Shown here: in pieces, positions 1-6,019 of the stretch | Layout of the letters: every line of letters begins with the position of its first letter | Numbering within the stretch: the stretch's first letter is position 1 | Origin: Azonexaceae bacterium | GTDB lineage: Bacteria; Pseudomonadota; Gammaproteobacteria; Burkholderiales; Rhodocyclaceae | Assembly: GCA_009469685.1 (NCBI GenBank) | Contig: SSTA01000310.1 | Coordinates: 1 to 8,989 of the forward strand | DNA length: 8,989 nucleotides | Direction: 5' to 3' | Made by a program: the position numbers and the translations under genes | The notes under the pieces: model-generated | What the model was told of the DNA's origin: nothing | Databases searched by the model: none | The model's input: only the letters and a program-made list of their open reading frames with translations

Positions 1-246
<246 letters not shown>

Positions 247-273
247 GTTCGCCCGGGAGGATCGGTTGGTCAT

Positions 274-307
274 ATCAGGGGGGCGGGTGACCGCCCCCCT
301 GATTTTG
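274..307 (+). terminator. Rho-independent terminator after the aldehyde dehydrogenase gene
   Basis: A perfect 13-bp inverted repeat (274-286 with 291-303) encloses a GTGA loop, with a G/C-rich stem of six G-C pairs in a row plus CGG. It is followed by TTTT at 303-306. It sits 27 bp after the stop codon in the + direction, as expected for an intrinsic terminator. The 5' arm begins with ATCA rather than a long A-run, so termination of leftward transcription would be weaker. Confidence 0.9.
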
Positions 308-774
308 AGTTGATTCTCGACGTGGCCGACACCGCGCTGACATCAACAGAGCAGATCGCAATACTGTATTTGGTCCTCGCCGGGCGGGCTTGTCTCCATC
401 GTTGCAATGCCTACGCCCATTCACGATCCGGAGCCATGTCTTTCGATGGCGTATGCAAAATAACTTCGACGATTGCGTGCCATCCAATTCCCGACGGAAG
501 TAAGATCTTGCCGCGTGAACGGCTATCGGCGACAGATTCGATTGGCAATGGTGGTTGTGGTCGGCTGATCACGTCGGAAACGATTGCGTGACGCCGAGGA
601 AGATCACCATTGCGACTGGACCAGACACCCAATATTTGCCACCGCCAGGTTCGCTCAGTAACGCTATGAACAAACGCGGATTCCCCAGCCAATGCCGACG
701 GGGTGAGCCCCTCTTGATGTCCTGTTTCGTCGCCTAAATTCCCTAGCGGGATTGAAGGTCGTCGGCGGACTGGA
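308..774. other. 467-bp spacer with no supportable gene
   Basis: This stretch lies between the terminator and the stop codon of the hemerythrin-like gene. It has open frames on both strands (for example 411-863 on minus and 310-591 and 555-737 on plus), but none has a convincing ribosome-binding site, recognisable domain or family-like start. The longest minus-strand frame runs across the hemerythrin gene in another frame. Composition is AT-richer than the flanking genes. A weak 4-bp hairpin (TCCC/GGGA around 740-750) is the only structure near the end of the leftward hemerythrin transcript. It could be decayed gene or mobile-element sequence; I see no terminal repeats or transposase motifs to prove that. 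Confidence 0.5.
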
Positions 775-1164
775 TCATTCGAACGCAAAATTCTCGAGCA
801 TCGCTTCCGCCGCAGGGAATAGCACGCGCTCTTCGAAGCGTACGTGCGTCCGCAGTAGATCACCGAACGCGCTCAACGCTGTCAGTTCTCCGCATCCGAT
901 GAGCATCACCAATTCACGCATCTGCTCGTGCTCATCAAGTGTGCGCTGGACCAGTTCCGCCGCACCGGCACTTTTCAAACGGGGCAAGAGTTCAGCTTCC
1001 TCCCGGCAAAAGTGGGGTGCAATGTCGCGCTGAAAGACGAGGGGAACATCTTTCAGCAAAGCGTACCGGGCCTCAAGGTCGGTCGCCCTTGCAATGCGCA
1101 GCGCCAAGACCAATGCGGAGTGGTGCTCCCGGGATAATTGCTGGAGAGCGTGGCGGCGCTTCAT
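775..1164 (-). CDS. Hemerythrin-like (HHE) domain protein
   Basis: A 129-residue single-domain protein of mostly helical composition carrying the spaced His/Glu pattern of the hemerythrin/HHE family: REHH at residues 12-15, H51 with E55 in APHFCREE, DEHEQM with H79, and H107 with E111/E112 in RTHVRFEERVLFP. These residues would hold a non-haem diiron centre in a four-helix bundle. Family members bind O2, and some bind NO or act in oxidative/nitrosative stress or iron storage; which applies here is inference. No signal peptide or membrane segment is seen, so a cytoplasmic location is expected. It starts 19 bp after the stop of ccoG on the same strand and is probably co-transcribed with it. The ribosome-binding site is weak (GCGGGCG about 9 bp before ATG). 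Length is normal for a stand-alone HHE protein. Confidence 0.85.
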   Translation of the reverse strand: MKRRHALQQLSREHHSALVLALRIARATDLEARYALLKDVPLVFQRDIAPHFCREEAELLPRLKSAGAAELVQRTLDEHEQMRELVMLIGCGELTALSAFGDLLRTHVRFEERVLFPAAEAMLENFAFE

Positions 1165-1183
1165 GACGAGCGCCCGCTAAGTA

Positions 1184-2587
1184 TCACGGCATCCAAAACT
1201 TGGAGTCCTCAGTGACCGCGACGGCAGGATCCGCGACGTCAGCAATTCCAAAGGAAATCCGAGTCGCGCCAGCTGGGAGGCTGCCGGGCTCTGCCCGAAC
1301 CACTGCAGTCTGGGAACCTATCTCGCCACCAGCAACGGTGATCTCTTTGGCCTGTTCGATCTGCAAGCCCTTTCCACCCGAGACACTGATCCTGAAGGTT
1401 CGCGGCCGCTCCCCCGTATTCATAATTTGCAGGCGGTACGTATTTTCGATCATTCCATCGTTTGCTTCGCGGGCCAAAGCCCGGTCCTTCAGGACATCCA
1501 CCTTGAGCGGTACGCGCATTGCGAGCGACCACGCCATAGCGCCGGAGAGGAGGATCAAGAAAGCTGCATAGATCAGAACCCGGGGACGGAAAGCCAAGTT
1601 CAGCATACTGCCGAGCGAAATACGCGCGTTGCCCGCATTCTCACTCGAATATCGGATCAGGCCGCGTGGGTAGTTCATTTTGTCCATCACTTGGTCGCAA
1701 GCGTCGATACACGCGGCACATCCGATACATTCGTTCTGTAGCCCATTGCGAATATCGATCCCGGTGGGGCAGACCTGGACGCAAATTCCGCAGTCGACAC
1801 AATCCCCTAATCCAAGTGAGTGCGGATCGGTGCCCTTCGCACGCGGTCCCCGTGACTCCCCGCGTTGCCTGTCGTAGGCGATGATCAAGGTGTCGGGGTC
1901 GAACATGACGAACTGGAAACGGGCATAGGGACATATCTGTCGACACATCTGTTCCCGCAGGAAACCCGCATTTCCATAGGTCGCAGTGGCGTAAAACAGC
2001 ACCCAGAATGCCGACCATGGCCCAAGTGTCAGCGCGATCAGGTCGTGGCTCAACGCACGAATGGGCGTGAAATATCCTACAAAAGTGAACCCCGTCCATA
2101 GGGCGACCGACCACCAGATCAGATGCTTTGTCCCCTTGATTGCCAATTTCCGCGGCGACCAGGGCGCCGCGTCAAGCTTGATACGCCGTGATCGCTCCCC
2201 CTCGACGATCTTTTCCAGCCACAAGAAGATCTCCGTATAGACTGTCTGGGGACAGCTGTAGCCACACCACACCCTTCCTGCGACAGCGGTAAATAGGAAT
2301 AAGGCCAAGGCTCCGATAACCATTAGGAGCACAAGGTAGATCGTGTCTTGCGGCCACAGGATCAAATCGAAGAGATAGAATTTGCGCGCATCGATGTCGA
2401 ACAGCACCGCTTGTCGCCCTTGCCAAGGTATCCAGCACAACCCGTAGAAGACCGCTTGCGTGAGCCATACGAAGAACCAACGGGCTCGGGCATAGGGCCC
2501 GCTGATCGATCGGGGATAGACCTTCGCCTCGGGATCGACAGCGCTGTGGATTTCAATGATTTTGCGGGGTGAAGATGGCGGCGGCAT
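1184..2587 (-). CDS. ccoG: CcoG/FixG-type cytochrome c oxidase accessory protein
   Basis: A 467-residue polytopic membrane ferredoxin-like protein, full length for the CcoG/FixG/RdxA family. Hydrophobic segments lie near residues 36-55, 84-104, 155-178, 185-206 and 336-356. A conserved WCGYSCPQT motif (C108, C112) and a second pair in REQMCRQICPY (C215, C219) flank membrane segments. Two [4Fe-4S] ferredoxin motifs follow: C263/C266/C269/C273 and C287/C290/C293/C297. The last 110 or so residues form the FixG Ig-like domain. Known members reduce Cu(II) to Cu(I) and help assemble cbb3-type cytochrome oxidase. Here no ccoNOQP or ccoHIS genes are near; instead the gene is followed by a hemerythrin-like gene and divergent from an NsrR-type regulator, pointing to a stress-linked copy. 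Start ATG at 2585-2587 fits family length; its SD is weak. GC is near 53% in a sampled line, lower than the genes to the right. Confidence 0.95.
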   Translation of the reverse strand: MPPPSSPRKIIEIHSAVDPEAKVYPRSISGPYARARWFFVWLTQAVFYGLCWIPWQGRQAVLFDIDARKFYLFDLILWPQDTIYLVLLMVIGALALFLFTAVAGRVWCGYSCPQTVYTEIFLWLEKIVEGERSRRIKLDAAPWSPRKLAIKGTKHLIWWSVALWTGFTFVGYFTPIRALSHDLIALTLGPWSAFWVLFYATATYGNAGFLREQMCRQICPYARFQFVMFDPDTLIIAYDRQRGESRGPRAKGTDPHSLGLGDCVDCGICVQVCPTGIDIRNGLQNECIGCAACIDACDQVMDKMNYPRGLIRYSSENAGNARISLGSMLNLAFRPRVLIYAAFLILLSGAMAWSLAMRVPLKVDVLKDRALAREANDGMIENTYRLQIMNTGERPRTFRISVSGGKGLQIEQAKEITVAGGEIGSQTAVVRAEPGSLPAGATRISFGIADVADPAVAVTEDSKFWMP

Positions 2588-2641
2588 AGGGATGCACGGT
2601 TTCTCGCAAGATCATTGGACAATCACTTGCTATAAGGGGTA

Positions 2642-2664
2642 AAGAATGTATGTTTATACTAACG
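2642..2664. promoter_or_regulatory. Candidate NsrR-type operator between ccoG and nsrR
   Basis: An imperfect AT-rich palindrome has core GTAT (2648-2651), a 4-nt spacer, then ATAC (2656-2659), flanked by AAAGAAT on the left and TAAC on the right. NsrR sites in proteobacteria are AT-rich inverted repeats of about 11-1-11 bp with ATGTAT/ATACAT-like half sites, so the left half (GAATGTAT) is a reasonable fit but the right half is weak. It overlaps the proposed -10 box of ccoG and a TATACT hexamer that could serve the nsrR strand, a good position for repression and autoregulation. Assignment is by eye only. Confidence 0.35.
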
Positions 2665-2684
2665 GCTTTCAGTCGCCTATTCAA
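2656..2684 (-). promoter_or_regulatory. Candidate sigma-70-type promoter of ccoG-hemerythrin
   Basis: Read on the minus strand, TTGAAT (2679-2684) is separated by exactly 17 bp from TAGTAT (2656-2661); each box matches the consensus at 4 of 6 positions. The transcription start would fall near 2648, leaving a leader of about 60 nt before the ccoG ATG. The -10 box lies inside the candidate NsrR palindrome. Confidence 0.4.
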
Positions 2685-2710
2685 CATTTCAAATACTGCT
2701 TTAAACCGTC

Positions 2711-3187
2711 ATGCGCCTGAGTAGCTTCTCCGACTACAGCCTGAGGGTATTGATGTACCTTGCCGCACGGCCCGAAAGGCTGGCCAGCATTGGGGAAATT
2801 GCGGCCAGCCACGGGATTTCGCAAAACCACCTTATGAAGGTCGCGCTTGAATTGGGGCGCGGCGGCTTTATTGAGACAGTTCGCGGCAAGGGCGGCGGCC
2901 TTCGCCTCGGGCGACCAGCCAAAGAGATAGTGCTTGGGGATGTCGTTCGTGCCACCGAGAGCGACTTTGCGCTTGCCGAGTGCTTCGGTAGTCACCCGGC
3001 TTGCAGGATTCAGCCAGCGTGCTGCCTCAAAGGCATATTGAGGGAAGCGCTAAATGCCATGTTGCTGGTACTCGACGGATACACATTGGAGGACCTGATG
3101 ACTGATCCACAAGGTCTCGTTCCGGCGGTTGAATTGCCTATAGCCATTGCCCAGCCTCAGTCGTCACAGTGCTTCAAGACCAGTTAA
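2711..3187 (+). CDS. nsrR: Rrf2-family NsrR-like nitric-oxide-sensing repressor
   Basis: A 158-residue Rrf2-family winged-helix regulator. The N-terminus MRLSSFSDYSLRVLMYLA aligns by eye with E. coli NsrR (MQLTSFTDYGLR...), fixing the ATG at 2711 even though no clear Shine-Dalgarno sequence precedes it. The DNA-recognition part reads ISQNHLMKVALELGRGGFI, followed by the wing VRGKGGGLRLGRPA. The Fe-S ligand cysteines are C91, C98 and C104 (C105 adjacent) in the order C-x6-C-x5-C; Asp8, a cluster ligand in characterised NsrR, is present. NsrR holds a [4Fe-4S] cluster that reacts with NO, relieving repression of NO-detoxification genes. The closely related IscR/RsrR groups are less likely because of the N-terminus and the GDVVR...E...LAEC pattern. 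The gene is divergent from ccoG across a 123-bp spacer and probably controls it and itself. Sampled GC is about 53%. Confidence 0.9.
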   Translation: MRLSSFSDYSLRVLMYLAARPERLASIGEIAASHGISQNHLMKVALELGRGGFIETVRGKGGGLRLGRPAKEIVLGDVVRATESDFALAECFGSHPACRIQPACCLKGILREALNAMLLVLDGYTLEDLMTDPQGLVPAVELPIAIAQPQSSQCFKTS

Positions 3188-3582
3188 GACCATTGCAGAG
3201 GGTTGAAATCGTTTGCGCTGCCAATAGAGATACAAGCGGCGAAATAGGGCAGGCGAACTCTCCGCGAGACTCGATCATCTTTGGCTGGTTCGCGTCGTTA
3301 GCTGCCCCTGATCGTCCGGTGGCCGACCGACGGCAATGGGCACTGAGCCAACGTAGCCCTGACGAAGAAGCTGTTATCCCCTCTCTCAAAATCCCAAGGG
3401 CCGGTCTTCAATCAGAACCGGCCGTTTTTCGTCGCTGACGTCACAGACGGGCAAGGCCGACAAACCAAGCCTTTTGCGAGCCAGCAAACGTCTGCATCGG
3501 CGAGGAACGGTTGCGCATCTGCTTCAGCGATTCCATCGGATAACGGCACTCCTGCCTGAATCGGCAACGATTTCCTTTCACC
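3188..3582. other. 395-bp spacer between convergent nsrR and trxC
   Basis: This region between the two convergent stop codons has no convincing gene. Short frames (3169-3438 plus, 3174-3389 minus) lack family-like features and ribosome-binding sites. The first 210 bp would be transcribed as a long 3' region of nsrR, ending at the hairpin at 3399-3429. From 3430 to 3582 I see only unstructured sequence; no terminator dedicated to the leftward trxC transcript is evident, though the same hairpin could act weakly in that direction. Confidence 0.5.
3399..3429 (+). terminator. Rho-independent terminator downstream of nsrR
   Basis: A 7-bp perfect stem GGCCGGT (3399-3405) / ACCGGCC (3417-3423) with an 11-nt loop is followed by G and a run of five T (3425-3429). 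Orientation fits the end of the nsrR transcript, 211 bp after its stop codon. In the reverse direction the stem is followed by CTTGGGATTTT, a poor U-tract, so it would be at best a weak terminator for the leftward hsp20-trxC transcript. Confidence 0.75.
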
Positions 3583-4020
3583 TCACCCGAGCTGCGCCGT
3601 AGCCCAGCGCACGATGTCTTGCGCCCCCAGGGCGCCGCTTTGACGCGCGAGTTCGCGTCCGTTGCGGAATAGCACCAGGGTGGGGATGCTGAGTATCCCG
3701 TAGCGTGCGCCCAGACCCTGTTCCGCCTCGGTGTTGACCTTGCCTAGCCGCAGGCGCGGTTCCAGCACGCGTGCCGCCTGCTGGAACTGGGGCGCCATCA
3801 TCTTGCAGGGGCCGCACCAGGGCGCCCAGAAATCCACCAGCAGGGGGAGGTCGCTGCGCTCGATGTGGCGCGCGAACCGTTCGGTCGTGAGTTCCACGGG
3901 CGCCCCCGCGAACAGGCCGCGGTGGCAGCGGCCGCATTGAGGGTCCTCGGCCAGGCGTTCGGCCGGGACCCGGTTGATGCTGTCGCAATGGGGGCACACG
4001 AGGTGCATGGGGTGGCTCAT
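3583..4020 (-). CDS. trxC: Thioredoxin 2 (zinc-ribbon thioredoxin)
   Basis: A 145-residue cytoplasmic thioredoxin of the TrxC type. An N-terminal zinc-binding ribbon has C9-x2-C12 (VCPHC) and C29-x2-C32 (CGRC), followed by the thioredoxin fold with active site WCGPC (C69, C72) in DFWAPWCGPCK and the cis-proline SIPT (P113). E. coli Trx2 shows the same order of elements. It reduces protein disulfides using thioredoxin reductase and would serve the MsrA/MsrB enzymes encoded further right. The ATG at 4018-4020 lies only 4 nt after the hsp20 stop (TGAAAGGATG), so the two genes are translationally coupled or read from one message. A second in-frame ATG at 4006-4008 (residue 5) gives a start aligning exactly with E. 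coli TrxC (MNTVC) and places the AAAGG sequence at a more usable distance; either start is possible. Confidence 0.94.
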   Translation of the reverse strand: MSHPMHLVCPHCDSINRVPAERLAEDPQCGRCHRGLFAGAPVELTTERFARHIERSDLPLLVDFWAPWCGPCKMMAPQFQQAARVLEPRLRLGKVNTEAEQGLGARYGILSIPTLVLFRNGRELARQSGALGAQDIVRWATAQLG

Positions 4021-4024
4021 CCTT

Positions 4025-4603
4025 TCAGTTGATCGGAATGGTGCGGCCCGGGGGGCTGGGCGCTTGGGCGCGCCGGTCGATGACGATATTGAGCACGCCG
4101 TTCTTGAACGAGGCCTGGATGGCGTCCTGGTCGGCGTCCTCCGGCAGATTCAGGGCGCGCTGGAAGCTGCCGTAGCTGCGCTCGACGCGGTGATACTGGC
4201 CGTCCTTGTGCTCCTGTTCCTGGCGCTTCTCGCCGCGAATCCACAGCACGTCGTCGTCCAGGCTGAGCTGGATGTCCTTTTCATCGACGCCGGGGGCTTC
4301 CAGCGTGATCCGGTACTGCTTGTCCGTCTCCTGGAGGTCGAGGGCCGGGCGCAGCAAGCCGGGCCAGGGGGACGCCGACGTCGGCAGCGCCAGGCGCGGC
4401 CAGTGCACGCCAAAACCGCGAAACGCGTCTTCGAACAGGCGATCCATCTCGCGATGCACGTGCAGCAAGGGGTCCAGCGAGGACGACGGCAGGTTCCGCG
4501 GCCCGTCGGTTTTTGCGGCGGTGACGTTGCCCGAGCCCGGTTGCCCATCCTGCTCCTTCTTGAACCAGTTCCAGGGAGCCCATTTCTTCAGATCGAAGTC
4601 CAT
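4025..4603 (-). CDS. Hsp20 small heat-shock protein (alpha-crystallin family)
   Basis: A 192-residue ATP-independent chaperone that would hold unfolding proteins in the cytoplasm. The open frame extends to 4747, but the ATG at 4601-4603 is chosen because AGGAGG lies 5 nt upstream (4609-4614) and the N-terminus MDFDLKKWAPWNWFKK resembles other bacterial sHsps as I recall them; upstream residues look non-coding. Layout: variable N-terminal arm of about 85 residues with a helix REMDRLFEDAFRGFG (51-65), alpha-crystallin domain at about 86-178 (ALDLQETDKQYRITLEAPGV, then ERSYGSFQRALNLPED and FKNGVLNI), and a C-terminal I-P-I (residues 189-191) of the I/V-x-I/V oligomerisation type. It is followed immediately by trxC and preceded by a sigma-32-like promoter. 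The N-terminus is like that of sHsps in mobile heat-resistance loci (memory-based). Confidence 0.95.
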   Translation of the reverse strand: MDFDLKKWAPWNWFKKEQDGQPGSGNVTAAKTDGPRNLPSSSLDPLLHVHREMDRLFEDAFRGFGVHWPRLALPTSASPWPGLLRPALDLQETDKQYRITLEAPGVDEKDIQLSLDDDVLWIRGEKRQEQEHKDGQYHRVERSYGSFQRALNLPEDADQDAIQASFKNGVLNIVIDRRAQAPSPPGRTIPIN

Positions 4604-4608
4604 GATTT

Positions 4609-4614
4609 CCTCCT
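4609..4614 (-). promoter_or_regulatory. Strong ribosome-binding site deciding the hsp20 start
   Basis: On the minus strand AGGAGG precedes ATG (4601-4603) by 5 nt within AAAAGGAGGAAATC. This fixes the hsp20 start well inside the longer open frame. The GGAGG core (4609-4613) is exactly complementary to CCTCC at 4639-4643 in the same leader, so it could be occluded by a 5-bp GC-rich stem. Confidence 0.75.
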
Positions 4615-4616
4615 TT

Positions 4617-4939
4617 TGCTTGCATTGAGAACACGGCCGGAGGGCGCTATTTCCGCGGGGCGGTGGGCGTGCCTTCGGCAGGGATCGCGCTGCATGAGGC
4701 GTAGCTGACGATCCTTTCCAATACAAAAGGTTGGGATTGGATTGCAAAAATCAAGAGATGTCTTGCTCCCACCGTCGGTGCAAGCAAGTGAAGTCATCGG
4801 CAACGGTTACCGCGCCTCGCTCCCGGCGAATGGCCTCCATCGCAACGCCGCCCGCGGGCTCGAGGACAAAGTCTGCAGGGGTTGATCCCGCCGATTCGTT
4901 GCAGGTCCGGCAGGCGCACCCTGCCCATCGTACGTGGAT
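4617..4939. other. Spacer between chaA-like gene and hsp20: leader and promoter region
   Basis: 323 bp with no confident gene. The part next to hsp20 (4617 to about 4722) would be the hsp20 leader; the sigma-32-like promoter lies at 4730-4755. On the minus strand an open frame continues in phase after the TGA of the chaA-like gene down to a TGA at 4751-4753 (about 62 codons, with a CACRTC cluster) but has no start codon before the ATG at 4838-4840, so it is not called as a gene. A 6-bp hairpin GGCAGG/CCTGCC (4909-4914 with 4920-4925) just after the chaA-like stop lacks a U-tract and is at most a weak terminator. Confidence 0.5.
4730..4755 (-). promoter_or_regulatory. Candidate sigma-32 heat-shock promoter of hsp20-trxC
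   Basis: On the minus strand CTTGAT (4750-4755) is followed after 14 bp by CCCAAC (4730-4735). The sigma-32 consensus is CTTGAAA, 11-15 bp, CCCCAT, so the -35 box matches five of six and the spacing is ideal; the -10 box is fair. It lies upstream of the strongest heat-shock gene in the window. Transcription would begin near 4722 and give a leader of about 118 nt. Confidence 0.6.
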
Positions 4940-6019
4940 TCAGGGCACGACCGCGAGGAAGAGGAAGGCCGCAAAGAGGACAAGATGTACGGCACCCTGC
5001 AGTACGGTAGCCTGCCCGCTGGCCAGCGTGATCGAGCTGACGAACAGGGTCAGCGCCAGCAGAACGATCTCCTTGGCCGGAAGGCCCAGCACCAGAGGGA
5101 TGTCGAGGGCGATGGCCACCGCGGCCACGGCGGGGATGGTGAGGCCGATGGTGGCGAGGGCCGAACCGAGGGCAAGATTGAGGCTGGTCTGCATGCGATT
5201 GCGATAGGCGGCGTTGAACGCTGCACCGGTCTCCGGCAGCAGGACGAGGAGGGCGATGGCAACGCCGACCACGGCGGCCGGCGCCCCTGCCGCAGCAACC
5301 CCATGCTGGATCGTCGGAGCCAGCAGCTTGGCAAGGCCGACGACCGCCACCAGTGCAGCCACCAGCAAGGCCAGCGCCGCCAGGGCTTGGCGGCCGCCGG
5401 GCCGACCACCGAGGGCGGCGTCCTGGCCGCTATCGACCGGGAGAAAGAATTCCCGATGGCGCACGGTCTGGACAAAGACGAAAACGCCATACAGCAGCAG
5501 GGACATCAGGCCGGCGAACATCATTTGCGGCGGGGAGTAGGTCGGCCCGGCCGTGCTGGTGGTGAATTCGGGAAGGACGAGTACGAGGCCGGTGAGGGCG
5601 ACCAGAACGGAGAGCGCAGAGGCGGTGCCTTCGATGCGGAAAGCAACGACCCGGTGGCGCCAGGCGCCGGTCGCGAGGCAGAGGCCGACGACGCCGTTGC
5701 AAACGATCATCACCGTCGCGAAGACCGTATCACGGGCCAGCGCCGTGCCGCCGACGGGGTCCGAGAGCATCATCGACACGATCAGCGCCACTTCGATGAT
5801 GGTTACGGCGAGCGCCAGGACGAGGGTGCCGAAAGGTTCGCCGACGCGAAGGGCGATGACTTCCGCGTGGAATACCGCGACGATGACCGCTCCGACCAGA
5901 CCCGCTCCGACCGGCAAGAGGCCGTATCCGGTCCACGAAGCGATGCTGGCAAGAGTGAGGAGTGCGAGGGCGAGGAGGGGGAGCGCGATGCTCCATAGGG
6001 GCAGCTTGGTGTGCGTCAT
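4940..6019 (-). CDS. chaA: ChaA-like Ca2+(Na+/K+)/H+ antiporter, CaCA family
   Basis: A 359-residue, very hydrophobic inner-membrane protein with about 10-11 membrane spans in two related halves. The two signature repeats of cation/proton exchangers are visible: GEPFGTLVLALAVTIIEVAL at residues 60-79 (acidic E76) and LLVLLPETGAAFNAAYRNRM at 257-276 (E263), the latter running into NLALGSALATIGLTIP (281-296). Both align by eye with E. coli ChaA (GEPYGSLILSLSVVILEVSL; NLFFGSVLATISLTVP). The predicted role is cation export in exchange for protons, supporting salt, alkali or calcium tolerance. The frame stays open far upstream, across the Fe-S gene on the other strand, but homology begins near MTHTKLPLWS; ATG at 6017-6019 is taken, with ATG at 6053-6055 an alternative. 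Neither has a good SD. Same strand as hsp20 but separated by about 336 bp and a heat-shock promoter. Confidence 0.88.
   Translation of the reverse strand: MTHTKLPLWSIALPLLALALLTLASIASWTGYGLLPVGAGLVGAVIVAVFHAEVIALRVGEPFGTLVLALAVTIIEVALIVSMMLSDPVGGTALARDTVFATVMIVCNGVVGLCLATGAWRHRVVAFRIEGTASALSVLVALTGLVLVLPEFTTSTAGPTYSPPQMMFAGLMSLLLYGVFVFVQTVRHREFFLPVDSGQDAALGGRPGGRQALAALALLVAALVAVVGLAKLLAPTIQHGVAAAGAPAAVVGVAIALLVLLPETGAAFNAAYRNRMQTSLNLALGSALATIGLTIPAVAAVAIALDIPLVLGLPAKEIVLLALTLFVSSITLASGQATVLQGAVHLVLFAAFLFLAVVP

Noticed and set aside
3437..3444. TGACGTCA palindrome
   Set aside because: An 8-bp palindrome is expected by chance in a window of this size, and it lies between convergent genes with no promoter.
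4604..4747. N-terminal extension of Hsp20 by 48 residues to an ATG at 4745-4747
   Set aside because: The strong Shine-Dalgarno site at 4609-4614 and the family-like N-terminus fix the start at 4603, and the extension would overlap the proposed heat-shock promoter.
4909..4925. GGCAGG/CCTGCC hairpin as terminator of the chaA-like gene
   Set aside because: The stem is only 6 bp and no U-run follows on the minus strand; it is mentioned only as a weak possibility.
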